A stretch of DNA of 64,000 nucleotides from Planctomycetaceae bacterium (GCA_021732785.1 JAKFUG010000037.1:1-64000), one strand, 5' to 3'. Counted from the stretch's first letter, positions 17,381 to 25,582 are shown. Program-made: numbers and translations. The notes: a model not told the origin generated them from the sequence alone.

Positions 17381-17458
17381 GTAGGGTTTGCCGAGTCCGC
17401 GAGGCGAACCAATTCTTGCACACTCAAAGGTTCGCCTCGCGGACTCGGCAAACCCTAC
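17381..17458. repeat. Family C inverted repeat, copy 1
   Basis: The arm GTAGGGTTTGCCGAGTCCGC plus GAGGCGAACC is present twice, inverted, around ~18 nt. Each arm can fold on itself (GGTTTGCC with GGCGAACC). It lies 14 nt beyond the stop of the glycosyltransferase. Confidence 0.9.
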
Positions 17459-17472
17459 GTGCTCTGTGCATC

Positions 17473-18393
17473 CTATCCCGCTGCGAGGTTCATGCCGATG
17501 CGTTCCTTGCGAGTCCGCCACAGGACCCAGTAGAGGAAGAACCGTGACCACCACGTGGGGCGATAGTGCAGCGCACCCATCGTAGCCCGCAAGGTTAACG
17601 GAATGTTGTGCTCGGCCCACGACAATCGCGCCGCTTCTTCGCACAACAAACCGAGTGCCCGGTACGCACGGCGGCTGTCGAGACGTTCGTCCCCCCCCTG
17701 GTCTTCAAAGAACCGATGCAACATCTCGGCCGTCTCGCGGATCTGTGCCGCATGCTCCACAATCGAAGGTGCGACCGCCGGACGAAAAATTTCGGTTAAT
17801 GCTTCCGGAATCACGGCGAAGCGATGCGCCCGTGCGGCACGAAGATAAAAATTCTGCCCGGAGGTTACGGTCAACGCTTCATCAAACCCCCCCTGCCGTT
17901 CCCACACCGTCTTGCGGAAGACCACGGTGGCGTCGGCGATCCACGGTTCTTCAAACAGTTCGTCGAGAATCCAACCGTATGGCAGTAATTCGGGCGAAGG
18001 CGGCGTGTGACGGGTGCCATCGGGGTCGACGAAAATCGCCGGGGTATAGACGAGATCATCCTGCGGAGCATGCTTCAGGGTGGCGACGCAGCGGGCCAGT
18101 TTGACGGGATTCCAAATGGCGTGCGCATCGAGCAGGGCGATGAGCTCACCGCGGCAGTGCCGAAGGGCGGTGTTGCGCTGGACGGCGACATGGGTGGACG
18201 CGGTCTCCAGCCACAGCACCCGGTCACCGAATTCACCGGCCATGACCCGGTCGGCCGCCTCGCCCGTGGGGCCGACCACGAGAATCTCCGTCGCCGGTTC
18301 GGTCTGTGCGATCGCACTCCGCAGCGAAGGAATCGGATCACGATTCCCTTCCGCAGTGGTGAGCACCACGCTGACTTGCGGTTGTGCGCTCAT
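17473..18393 (-). CDS. Family 2 (GT-A) glycosyltransferase-like protein
   Basis: The 306-residue product has the GT2 nucleotide-sugar fold: VSVVLTTAEGNRDPIPSLRSA, EILVVGP, then VAVQRNTALRHCRGELIALL ending in DAHAIWNPVKLARC. The usual metal-binding D-x-D reads D-A-H here, which may weaken classical metal-dependent catalysis. GGFDEALTVTSGQNFYLRAA corresponds to the acceptor-site ED-x-D region. It sits 21 nt downstream of holA on the same strand and may be co-transcribed. The sugar and acceptor cannot be inferred; cell-envelope polysaccharide is a guess. Confidence 0.78.
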   Translation of the reverse strand: MSAQPQVSVVLTTAEGNRDPIPSLRSAIAQTEPATEILVVGPTGEAADRVMAGEFGDRVLWLETASTHVAVQRNTALRHCRGELIALLDAHAIWNPVKLARCVATLKHAPQDDLVYTPAIFVDPDGTRHTPPSPELLPYGWILDELFEEPWIADATVVFRKTVWERQGGFDEALTVTSGQNFYLRAARAHRFAVIPEALTEIFRPAVAPSIVEHAAQIRETAEMLHRFFEDQGGDERLDSRRAYRALGLLCEEAARLSWAEHNIPLTLRATMGALHYRPTWWSRFFLYWVLWRTRKERIGMNLAAG

Positions 18394-18414
18394 CGCTTTT
18401 CGTTCCCTCGTAAG

Positions 18415-19404
18415 TTAAACCGCGCCGGACAAGCGGAACAGCAGATGCTCCATCTGCACGCGGTCGGGCAGCGGATTGGACCCTTTCAGCCCAGAGTCGA
18501 TCGACACCAGCATGTGCAGCAACCGTTCGGCTTTCACGCGGCCCATTCGACGCAGGTATTGCTCCGCGGCGGTCACATCCCGCGGGAAGACACCCGCCTC
18601 TTTCAGTGCTTGAGGCAACGGCTGACTACGTGACAGTTCCGTCGCATACGCCAGCTTGCGGAACACGAAACCGATCCCGCCGAGCAGTTTGAGCGGAGCT
18701 TCACCGGCGTCGAGCAATTGATCGAGGGCATGCAGCGCTTCCGCAAGATGACCGTCGCGCACGCCATCGGTCATCGCCCACGTTGTTTCCGTCCGCCAGC
18801 CGCCGACGAGACCGCGGACGGCTTCCGCCGTGATGCTTTGTTTCGGACCGACGAACGTTGCGAGTTTGTCCAACTCCTGCGCGAGCATGCCGAGTTCTTC
18901 GCCGATGAGTTCGATCAGCAACCCTGCCGCGTCACGTTGCAACGTGACATGGTGCGTCTCCCTGGCGGTCTCGATGAGCCATTTCGATAACGCCGCGCCT
19001 TTGAGTTCGCTGCATTCGATATCGAGTCCCGACTGCGCCAGTTGCTTCGCCAGCCGCGTGGTCTTCGGCCACGATTTCACCTGCAGCACGAGGACCGATT
19101 TCTTCGCGGGGGCTTCCACATATTTTTCGAGAGCCGCCCGGTGATCGGACACGAAATCGTCGGCGTCATCGACCATGACCAACCGGCGATCGCCCCACAT
19201 CGAGACCGTTCGCAATTCGTCGATCACCGTTTTGAATTCGGTGTCTTTCCCCGCAAACCGCGTGAGTCCGGCATCGTCATCAGCGATCACGGTTTCACGC
19301 AGCCGGACCAGCACCGCATGCTGGAAGTGCGCCTGTTGCCCCGCCAGCACCACGACCGCCGGGATCGCAGGGGATTCGTTCTTCAGGAAATCAATGGCGT
19401 GCAT
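18415..19404 (-). CDS. holA: DNA polymerase III subunit delta
   Basis: The 329-residue product is the delta subunit of the clamp loader, which opens the beta clamp and binds the delta'/gamma complex. The match rests on overall layout: an AAA+-like N-domain without Walker A (VVVLAGQQAHFQHAVLVRLR), RLVMVDDADDF, a middle helical region (LIELIGEELGMLAQELDKLA) and a C-terminal collar domain (HALDQLLDAGEAPLKLLGGI, EQYLRRMGRVKAERLLHMLV). Length is typical (330-340). It lies about 5 kb from the dnaA/oriC region. The GT2 gene follows after 21 nt. Confidence 0.88.
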   Translation of the reverse strand: MHAIDFLKNESPAIPAVVVLAGQQAHFQHAVLVRLRETVIADDDAGLTRFAGKDTEFKTVIDELRTVSMWGDRRLVMVDDADDFVSDHRAALEKYVEAPAKKSVLVLQVKSWPKTTRLAKQLAQSGLDIECSELKGAALSKWLIETARETHHVTLQRDAAGLLIELIGEELGMLAQELDKLATFVGPKQSITAEAVRGLVGGWRTETTWAMTDGVRDGHLAEALHALDQLLDAGEAPLKLLGGIGFVFRKLAYATELSRSQPLPQALKEAGVFPRDVTAAEQYLRRMGRVKAERLLHMLVSIDSGLKGSNPLPDRVQMEHLLFRLSGAV

Positions 19405-19417
19405 GGAAGAGCCTTCA

Positions 19418-19492
19418 GTGCGGAGTGATGAAGGATCAGTGCTGATTCAGACAACCATCATCACTCATAGTTCATCACTCATCACTTCCTTG
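19418..19492. repeat. Family M inverted repeat
   Basis: GAGTGATGAA near the left edge pairs with TTCATCACTC near the right, with further GTGATG/CATCAC pairing around. The right arm contains the stop codon of the HAD gene (19482-19484). Confidence 0.65.
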
Positions 19493-20072
19493 GCGTCACT
19501 CGTCGCACAGTATACAGCGTCCGCACGTCGACCACCTGCATGCCGGCGCGAAGGCCCGCTTCGAGACCCGGGTCGGTGTCTTCGTAGACCACACACCGTG
19601 CCGGATCGACGTTGAGCAGCTTCGCGGCTTCGAGATAGGTGTCCGGAAACGGCTTGTGGAACTCGACGTCCTCGCAGGTGACGATCGCCTGAAACCAATC
19701 GGCGATCCCGATGTGCTCGAGGGTCTCCACGACCAGATGTTTGAAGCCGCCGGAACCAACCGCCATCGGGATCACGCCCTTGTGTTTCGCGGCGATTTCC
19801 ACCACCGGCGCGATGGGTTGAATCGACGCCAGCATCCCTTCGAAGAGGGCTTCCTTCTCGTCGACAATCCGCTGCGCCGGCATGGACACCTGGGCTCGCT
19901 CCAACAGATGGGTCGCGACTTTCAACGTCGGCCACCCGCCCATTGCGTAGAACAAGTCTTCCTCGAGATCGACGCCGTAACGGCGGAGCGTCGCCACCCA
20001 GGCTTCGTAATGGGCGGGCATGGTATCGGCGAGGGTGCCATCACAATCAAAAATCAAAGCGGCAGGCGGCAT
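19482..20072 (-). CDS. HAD-superfamily hydrolase, beta-phosphoglucomutase-like
   Basis: The 196-residue product from ATG 20072 shows the HAD motifs in order: FDCDGTLADTMPAHYEAW (nucleophile Asp and acid Asp), AVGSGGFKHLVVETLEHIG (motif II Ser), KPFPDTYLEAA (motif III Lys) and VVYEDTDPGLEAGLRAGMQV (motif IV acidic pair). The small alpha-helical cap between motifs I and II makes it subfamily IA, like beta-phosphoglucomutase and sugar-phosphate phosphatases. Substrate unknown. The TGA stop lies inside the arm of an adjacent inverted repeat. Confidence 0.82.
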   Translation of the reverse strand: MPPAALIFDCDGTLADTMPAHYEAWVATLRRYGVDLEEDLFYAMGGWPTLKVATHLLERAQVSMPAQRIVDEKEALFEGMLASIQPIAPVVEIAAKHKGVIPMAVGSGGFKHLVVETLEHIGIADWFQAIVTCEDVEFHKPFPDTYLEAAKLLNVDPARCVVYEDTDPGLEAGLRAGMQVVDVRTLYTVRRVTPRK

Positions 20073-20174
20073 AGCGGCGGGGGCTCGATGAGGCAGGCGG
20101 GATGAAGGCGAGCGACATCTAATGTAGCCCTGTCGCTCCACGACAGGCAAGCCGACAAGACGGTAAGGAGGCCG

Positions 20175-20270
20175 ATGTGCCACTGCTTCGTCCGCGAAGC
20201 AGTGTCTTCGAACGCTTCTCAAAACGTCCGAAGACACTGCTTCTCCGAAGACTCCGAAGCAGTGGCACAT
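20175..20270. repeat. Family E inverted repeat
   Basis: Outer palindrome ATGTGCCACTGCTTCG (20175-20190) with its complement at 20255-20270. Each half is itself a hairpin (CACTGCTTCG facing CGAAGCAGTG). The ends GTGCCACTG match families A and B. It lies 10 nt beyond the stop of the secreted protein at 20280. Confidence 0.85.
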
Positions 20271-20279
20271 TCAACCGAA

Positions 20280-21128
20280 CTACTCCTTGACCCGCACCGC
20301 ATGAAAGCCGAACTTGCGGTTGGTCATCATCACCGTTCCGGCGATTTGCGATTTGTCTTTCGTCCACAAATAACCATCGACCTGCATCTGCGCATTGGCC
20401 AGAAAGACTTCCACGCGCAGATTGTTCGGCGACGATCCGAATTGCCCGGTGATGTCGTAGCGGTTCTGCAATTCATCGGACACGAACACGCCGGTGATCT
20501 TGCCGTTATCGGTCACGGTGAGGTCCCATTCGCCTTTCCAGCGGCCATCGACGTCGACCTTCCATGCCCCAGCGAAGTCCTGCGCGACCACCGCTTCGTT
20601 CGCCGCCGGGTCATACTTGTCGCTCTTCTCCGCGGGCAGCAAAGCCGAACCATTCAGCGCGACCATCACGGCGTCGCCCACCGATTTGACCGCTTGCTCG
20701 GCAGTGAATTCGATGTCCGCCCCCTGACCCGCGGGCACCACCTGGCCGATATCAAAATTGAAACCGAACCCCGGAAACAGCATCACATCTTTGCCCGCGG
20801 CACTGGTCAGATCGGAACGATCGCCGCGGTAAGTCACAAAGCGTTCGATGAGCAGTACCGGTGTCGGTTTGTCGGCCCCTTTCCGCAATCCCCAACCGAT
20901 GAGCGACTTCGCATAGTTCCCTTCGTCGGTCTTCACGACAATGCAGGGACTGCTGACCGTCGGGGCCAGCCGTTTCAGCTTGGCGGAATCATTCAGCGAC
21001 AATTCCTTGAGCGGCGGTTGTTCGAGCGCCCGCTTCAAATCTTTCGAGATATGCCGGTCAAACACGTCCGCGGCGAACAGACTGGTGGTCGTCACCAGAA
21101 CCAGGGCGATCGAGAACATCCACTGCAT
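20280..21128 (-). CDS. Secreted protein of unknown function
   Basis: The 282-residue product starts at ATG 21128, with GGAGAAGC seven bases upstream. It has a signal peptide (MQWMFSIALVLVTTTSLFA). The mature part has no motif I recognise. It holds a C-terminal beta-rich stretch with regular Trp/Gly spacing (GAWKVDVDGRWKGEWDLTVT, ITGVFVSDELQNRYDITG, KFGFHAVRV), suggesting a small beta-barrel or sandwich. It is divergent from the cysteine desulfurase gene by 60 nt, so the two promoters share that spacer. A periplasmic or surface location is inferred from the signal peptide only. Confidence 0.65.
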   Translation of the reverse strand: MQWMFSIALVLVTTTSLFAADVFDRHISKDLKRALEQPPLKELSLNDSAKLKRLAPTVSSPCIVVKTDEGNYAKSLIGWGLRKGADKPTPVLLIERFVTYRGDRSDLTSAAGKDVMLFPGFGFNFDIGQVVPAGQGADIEFTAEQAVKSVGDAVMVALNGSALLPAEKSDKYDPAANEAVVAQDFAGAWKVDVDGRWKGEWDLTVTDNGKITGVFVSDELQNRYDITGQFGSSPNNLRVEVFLANAQMQVDGYLWTKDKSQIAGTVMMTNRKFGFHAVRVKE

Positions 21129-21188
21129 CACGCTTCTCCATTAAGATCAGCGAAGTGTACCGCACACGGAACCCGGAACGGTATAGTG

Positions 21189-22391
21189 ATGGGATTCGAA
21201 AGGGTCTGTTTCGTGGATGTGATCGATCTCGATGCCAATGCAACAACGCGGCCGTGGCCCGAAGTCGCGGAGTGCGTGGCCCGGCATCTGCGTGAGACCT
21301 GGGGCAACCCCGGCAGCCGCCATGCCCTCGGTCGGCGGGCCCGGCAAGTACTCGAATCGAGTCGCGAAACCATCGCCGGCATTCTCGGTGCCGAACCGGA
21401 CGAAGTCCTCTTCACGAGCGGCGGTACGGAAGCGAACAACCTTGCCGTGTTTGGACTGCCCCGCGGAAATCGCGGGACGTTGGCCATTTCTCCCGGCGAA
21501 CATCCGTCGCTGCATGAAGCCTGCACGGTCATGCAACAACGCGGCTGGAATCTGCACAAGTTTCCGGTGGATCGGAATGGGTTGATCACGACGGATGCGG
21601 GACATCAGGCACCGTGGGCCGAGATCAAACTCGCCGCGGTTTTGCTGGCCCACAATGAAACCGGCGTGATTCAGGATGTCGTGCCAATTTCCGATTTGTG
21701 TCGGCAGCACGGCGTGCCTCTTCATCTGGATGGGGTGCAAGCCGTCGGTAAAATTCCCGTTGATTTTCACTCGCTGAAGGCCACGTCTTTGAGTTTCGGT
21801 GGCCACAAATTCCACGGGCCGCGCGGTGTGGGCGGATTGCTGTTGCGGCGGGGGACGAAACTCACGCCGGAGTTCGTCGGCGGTCATCAGGAACAAGGCC
21901 GCCGGGCAGGGACCGAACCGGTGGCGCTCGTCGCGGGGATGGCCCTGGCATTGGAACTCTGGCAACGCGATCAGTCACAACGAGTGACGAGATTGACCGA
22001 ATTGCGCGACCGCTTGCAGGCGGGGCTACTCGAACGCTGTCCCTTTGCCATCGTGCATGCGGCTGATGTGGCCCGGTTGCCGAACACACTCAACATTGCG
22101 TTTCCGGGCATCGACGGCGAAGCCTTGCTGGTCGCGCTGGATTTAGCGGGTGTCTGCGGTTCGCTGGGGAGCGCGTGTGCCAGCGGATCGACCGAACCCT
22201 CGCCGATTCTCGTGGCGATGGGTTGCGACCCCGCGGTGTATCGATCTTCGTTGCGATTGACGGTCAGCGCGATGAATACCGTGGAAGAAATTGATCACGC
22301 CGTGCAGCGAATTATCGCGACGGTCGCGCATTTGAGCGGCACGGCGCTAGCCGCCGGTTCTTCTTCAATTCGTGGACACACCGGCGGCTAG
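21189..22391 (+). CDS. Cysteine desulfurase (IscS/NifS family)
   Basis: The 400-residue PLP enzyme removes sulfur from cysteine, giving alanine and an enzyme persulfide for Fe-S assembly. Seen: IDLDANATTRPWPEV, FTSGGTEANNLAVFG, HNETGVIQDV, HLDGVQAVGKIP, the PLP-binding Lys in SFGGHKFHGPRGVGG, and the catalytic Cys in SLGSACASGSTEPSPILVAMG. Homologs begin near IDLDANATT, so GTG 21213 or 21219 may be the true start instead of ATG 21189. The last ~19 codons (LSGTALAAGSSSIRGHTGG) are read entirely from a family D palindrome, which also provides the stop. SufE at 12191 is a plausible partner. Confidence 0.92.
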   Translation: MGFERVCFVDVIDLDANATTRPWPEVAECVARHLRETWGNPGSRHALGRRARQVLESSRETIAGILGAEPDEVLFTSGGTEANNLAVFGLPRGNRGTLAISPGEHPSLHEACTVMQQRGWNLHKFPVDRNGLITTDAGHQAPWAEIKLAAVLLAHNETGVIQDVVPISDLCRQHGVPLHLDGVQAVGKIPVDFHSLKATSLSFGGHKFHGPRGVGGLLLRRGTKLTPEFVGGHQEQGRRAGTEPVALVAGMALALELWQRDQSQRVTRLTELRDRLQAGLLERCPFAIVHAADVARLPNTLNIAFPGIDGEALLVALDLAGVCGSLGSACASGSTEPSPILVAMGCDPAVYRSSLRLTVSAMNTVEEIDHAVQRIIATVAHLSGTALAAGSSSIRGHTGG

Positions 22392-22405
22392 CGCCGTGCC
22401 GCTCA
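22333..22405. repeat. Family D inverted repeat, copy 2, inside two gene ends
   Basis: Same arms as 10489-10552. It encodes the last residues and TAG stop of the cysteine desulfurase, and its right edge (GCTCA) contains the TGA stop of the convergent YhcH gene at 22403-22405. Confidence 0.85.
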
Positions 22406-22861
22406 GTTCTCGATCACGACCTTCATCACGACCTTCATCACGTCACGCGATTCGCCATCGGCGAGACTCGGGGCGTGGATGTCTTCGGGATAGAAAATCG
22501 CGAACTGCCCGGCCCGCAGCGTGAACGTGTCGCGGCCCGGTTCGTAGAACATCACGTCCTTCGCTTCGCTGTAGGCCATCTGCACGGCCGGGGCGTTTTC
22601 CAGCGGGACATAACCGATCCGCTCTTCCCCGGTGACAACGTATTGCACATCGATGTATTTTCGGTGCGATTCCCACACCGCTTGTTCGGGCAGCTTGGTG
22701 CGATACCGCATGACATTCGCGATCAACCGCGGACCGTCGATTTCCATTTTGCCATCCGGCAACTGGGTGAAATCGACCGATCGCAAATACCGCAACGCCG
22801 CCGCGATGCCGGGGGACAACGAGTCACAACGATCCGCGCGGCTGAGCAATTCCAAAATCAT
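22403..22861 (-). CDS. YhcH/YjgK/YiaL (DUF386) family protein
   Basis: The 152-residue product belongs to a cupin-fold family linked with sugar metabolism (E. coli YhcH sits in the sialic-acid cluster; TabA is another member). Seen: the family signature ESHRKYIDVQYVVTGEERIG, then MFYEPGRDTFTLRAGQFAIF and YPEDIHAPSL, which hold the metal-binding Glu and His positions. The C-terminus VMKVVMKVVIEN contains a short tandem duplication visible in DNA as repeated ATCACGACCTTC. The stop codon is supplied by a family D palindrome shared with the convergent cysteine desulfurase. Enzymatic activity is not settled for the family. Confidence 0.85.
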   Translation of the reverse strand: MILELLSRADRCDSLSPGIAAALRYLRSVDFTQLPDGKMEIDGPRLIANVMRYRTKLPEQAVWESHRKYIDVQYVVTGEERIGYVPLENAPAVQMAYSEAKDVMFYEPGRDTFTLRAGQFAIFYPEDIHAPSLADGESRDVMKVVMKVVIEN

Positions 22862-22877
22862 ATGAAGTCAGTAGTCC

Positions 22878-22958
22878 GTAGGGTTTGCCGAGTCTTCGAG
22901 GCGAACCAATGATTGTCACAACGCCTGTGGTTCGCCTCGAAGACTCGGCAAACCCTAC
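22878..22958. repeat. Family C inverted repeat, copy 2
   Basis: Arms GTAGGGTTTGCCGAGTCTTC plus GAGGCGAACC, inverted around ~20 nt. It ends 10 nt before the stop (minus strand) of the secretin-N-like gene. Confidence 0.9.
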
Positions 22959-22967
22959 TACTAGCTG

Positions 22968-23717
22968 TCAGAATGACGGTGCCAAAGATTGATACGGACG
23001 TGCGAACTCGGCTTCTGCGGTTCGCAGAATTTGCAGCAGTGCTTCAATCTCTTCATGGGTTTGTTGAGAGTGCCGAATCACCAGCGACCGGGACTTGGTG
23101 AGGCTGGTGATGCTCCCCTTCACCTTGACGATCGGGGCTGCACCACCTGCTGGCGTCGCCGCAGACGGAGCTTTTTGAGTGGGAGTGCTGTCCGGTCGGT
23201 CTTTCTTCCAGTGTCCCGCCGCGGCGTTATTTTGAATCGCCTGGATGACGGAAGCCAGATCATCGGCATCGCTGGCGAGATCATGCACCGGATAAACGCG
23301 CGTCACAAAGTTTTCATCTGCCTTCGCCTGCGTCGTCACCTTCAGCACTTCGTCTTCAATGACATACGTCAATTGCAGCGGTCGCAACAGGAGTCGCAAC
23401 GCGCTCCGGAATGTGATCCCGGACAATTCCAGATTCACCGGCGAATTCGGATCGACCCCTTCGTCCTGCAACGCGGCGGTATCGATCAGGATCGTGATCT
23501 GATGCACGTCCCTCAGGAAGTCGAGCGCATCGGTCAGTGGCGTATCGGTAAACGCGAGTTCCGTCCGTTCTTCGAGGGCATCACGGATCTTGCCTTCGAT
23601 GGGTGACAGAACCGGATAGGAAACGATCTTGATCGTCTCGGAACGGTCCGCCGCTTCGGAGGGAACGGCCGTCAAGCCGAAAAGGCAGATGATCGACAAT
23701 AGCCGGATGCGCGACAT
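22968..23717 (-). CDS. Secreted protein with secretin N-domain-like region
   Basis: The 249-residue product from ATG 23717 has a signal peptide (MSRIRLLSIICLFGLTAVPS). A first STN-like unit follows (TELAFTDTPLTDALDFLRDV ... ITILIDTAAL), then VNLELSGITFRSALRLLLRP and YVIEDEVLKVTT, the pattern of secretin N0 and planctomycete DUF4974-like proteins. A later NRYPVH-like segment (TRVYPVHDLASDADDLASVI) resembles an N1 domain. The secretin beta-barrel is absent, so this is not a pore protein. It could bind a pilus or secretion component; none is encoded nearby. Confidence 0.72.
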   Translation of the reverse strand: MSRIRLLSIICLFGLTAVPSEAADRSETIKIVSYPVLSPIEGKIRDALEERTELAFTDTPLTDALDFLRDVHQITILIDTAALQDEGVDPNSPVNLELSGITFRSALRLLLRPLQLTYVIEDEVLKVTTQAKADENFVTRVYPVHDLASDADDLASVIQAIQNNAAAGHWKKDRPDSTPTQKAPSAATPAGGAAPIVKVKGSITSLTKSRSLVIRHSQQTHEEIEALLQILRTAEAEFARPYQSLAPSF

Positions 23718-23859
23718 CGAATTGCTCCTGACACGGCGTCGGGAAGAAATGAGCGGGGATTCACAGCTTGCGATGCTAGGCCGTACGGGAGTGATCGTCA
23801 AATGGTTTTTCGCTGGGCTGCCACGGATTTGATGGGTGGCTGACCCGGCCGATAATCCA

Positions 23860-24290
23860 CACGTCTGCCTCGTGTCTTCTTCTCTGATAGAGAATCTTTA
23901 AGATTTCTAGAAGCAGTCGTAGTAGGGGAGAACGGATTGTGGATAACTCGACCCGATGACGACGCAAATCCGCTTGCGCTTCGCATTAACGACCCGCTCT
24001 CCACATCGGTCGCGTGTGGAAAATCTGTGGACCCGCGGGAGGTCACGTGTGCATCGCGCGTGGGGAACCGTGTGGGTTGTGAACGGTCATGGGAGCGCGA
24101 CCGTTGCCGTTGTGGATAACCCCGCGAGTTGTTGTGGACTTCTCCACAAGTTATCCACAACGTTGCCGCAGGGTTTAAGTTGTAGGGTTTGCCGAGTCCG
24201 GGAGGCGAACCATTTTGCCACCAACATGTGGTTCGCCTCGAAGATTCGGCAAACCCTACGAAGGCCGATTACCCAATTCATCCACAACGT
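23860..24290. other. oriC: Candidate chromosomal replication origin (oriC) with DnaA-box cluster
   Basis: Three perfect DnaA boxes (TTATCCACA or complement) are at 23938-23946, 24111-24119 and 24151-24159. One-mismatch boxes are at 24015-24023, 24140-24148 and 24278-24286, the last overlapping the dnaA stop codon. An AT-rich stretch at about 23880-23925 (GAATCTTTAAGATTTCTAG) could be the unwinding element. The cluster lies directly 3' of dnaA, and no gene is present from 23718 to 24277. Box density and the dnaA context make this a strong candidate; function is inferred. Confidence 0.75.
24182..24259. repeat. Family C inverted repeat, copy 3, within the origin region
   Basis: Inverted GTAGGGTTTGCCGAG...GGCGAACC arms around ~20 nt. 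It is bracketed by an 18-bp direct repeat ATCCACAACGTTGCCGCA at 24153-24170 and 24280-24297, both copies including DnaA-box sequence. Confidence 0.9.
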
Positions 24291-25327
24291 TGCCGCAACC
24301 GTTCGGTCAACCGCTGAACTTGTTCCCGCAGCGTTGGCGACCGTTCCACGAGTTCTTTCAGGCGCTTGCAACTGTGCGACACGCTGGTATGCGTGCGGTG
24401 ACCGAAGTAATCGCCGATCGATTCCAGCGGCCACCGGGCGACTTCGCGGGCCAGAAACATCGCACATTGCCGGGGCAGCAACAAGACTTGTTGGCGGGAC
24501 GCGGAGCGCAGCCCGGTCAACGTGACTTGAAAAGCATCGGCGACTTCGTGGGCGATCACCGCGAGCGACAGCGCCTGCGAATCGGGAGCGGTCTGCAACC
24601 AGCGCTCGAGGTTGGCAACCGTGGGAGCCGCATTTCCCCGCTGGAAACCGTGCTCGATCCGTTGCATGGCCGTGGCAAGTCCGCGGACGGTCGGTTCATG
24701 TTGCGCGATCAGCCCATCCAACAATTCCGACGAAATCGGCAAGGCTTTCGCCAAGGCCCATTGCTGCAGAAAATCCAAACGACTGGCGTGACACCAGGGG
24801 GCGAGCCGGGCCGTCAGTCCGCTGTGAATCCGGCTGATGAGCCGCGGGGGCAAATGGTCCAGTTGTCCGGTCGATTGGCTCGATGTCATCAGAATGCGGA
24901 CATCGCGGGAACGGAGCGCGTCGAGCCAGCCCACGAGCATTTCACCGGTCTGCGGATCGTCGATGGCCCGGTCCAGGTCTTCGCACACGACGAGCTGCAA
25001 GCGGCCGCATTCGTGCAGAAATTCGGGTAGATGTTGCTCGCGAGTGGCTTCGAAAAGGGCGTCCCGCCAATCTGTCGCGGTGAGCCAACCCCACCGTAAC
25101 TTGGGTTGTTGCTGGACGGCTTGCTGGACGGCATACCGTGCCAGATGCGATTTCCCCGAACCGCGCGGCCCCATTAAACACGTGAGTTGGCCGCAGCGTT
25201 CGGCGTCGCGCCGGGCGTGCGCCAGCCGTTGTGCCGCGGCAAGCGGAAACTGCATTTCCGGGACGACGAACGTCGGTTCGTCACGGAGAATTTGTGGACG
25301 GTATTCGGCCAGTCGCGAAGACAGCAA
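24278..25327 (-). CDS. dnaA: DnaA-type replication initiator, short form
   Basis: The 349-residue product contains AAA+ domain III: Walker A GPRGSGKSHLARYA, Walker B LVVCEDLDRA, sensor MTSSQSTGQLDHLPPRLISR. DNA-binding domain IV follows: RQQVLLLPRQCAMFLAREVA and the DnaA signature GHRTHTSVSHSCKRLKEL. Domains I and II (DnaB and DiaA contacts) are missing; typical DnaA is about 450 residues. An in-frame stop at 25340-25342 forces a start at TTG 25327 (GAAGG upstream) or later. The adjacent DnaA-box cluster supports a real initiator role. Some planctomycetes are reported to have unusual DnaA proteins; whether a second full-length one exists elsewhere cannot be seen. Confidence 0.85.
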   Translation of the reverse strand: MLSSRLAEYRPQILRDEPTFVVPEMQFPLAAAQRLAHARRDAERCGQLTCLMGPRGSGKSHLARYAVQQAVQQQPKLRWGWLTATDWRDALFEATREQHLPEFLHECGRLQLVVCEDLDRAIDDPQTGEMLVGWLDALRSRDVRILMTSSQSTGQLDHLPPRLISRIHSGLTARLAPWCHASRLDFLQQWALAKALPISSELLDGLIAQHEPTVRGLATAMQRIEHGFQRGNAAPTVANLERWLQTAPDSQALSLAVIAHEVADAFQVTLTGLRSASRQQVLLLPRQCAMFLAREVARWPLESIGDYFGHRTHTSVSHSCKRLKELVERSPTLREQVQRLTERLRQRCG

Positions 25328-25467
25328 GCGAATCGACCTTCATGAGTCGAGTTCGGCAGCTTCCGTGTGCGTGGCACCGTCCTTGGGAGTTGTCGTCAGA
25401 GATGATAACGAGGTTGATGGTTAAGGGTCGAGGGTTGAGAGTCAGAAAAGATGTTCATTCATCCGCT

Positions 25468-25550
25468 TGCGGTTTCGCGCCCCGCGCTGATCGCTTCGCA
25501 GTGATGTCGGTGAACACGGAGACAGACTCAGCGCGAGGCGCGAAACCGCA
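25468..25550. repeat. Family H inverted repeat
   Basis: Arm TGCGGTTTCGCGCCCCGCGC plus TGA (25468-25490), inverted at 25528-25550 with one mismatch. A solo, partly degraded arm is at 58013-58035. It lies 32 nt beyond the stop of the DUF1080-esterase gene. Confidence 0.85.
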
Positions 25551-25582
25551 CAGCGGGGTGGGTTTCCGGATTGAAACGGATA

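Noticed and set aside
20175-21188. N-terminal extension of the cysteine desulfurase into the opposite-strand gene
   Set aside because: The extra ~338 codons are antisense to a secreted protein and a palindrome; desulfurases start near the I-D-L-D-A-N-A-T-T motif.
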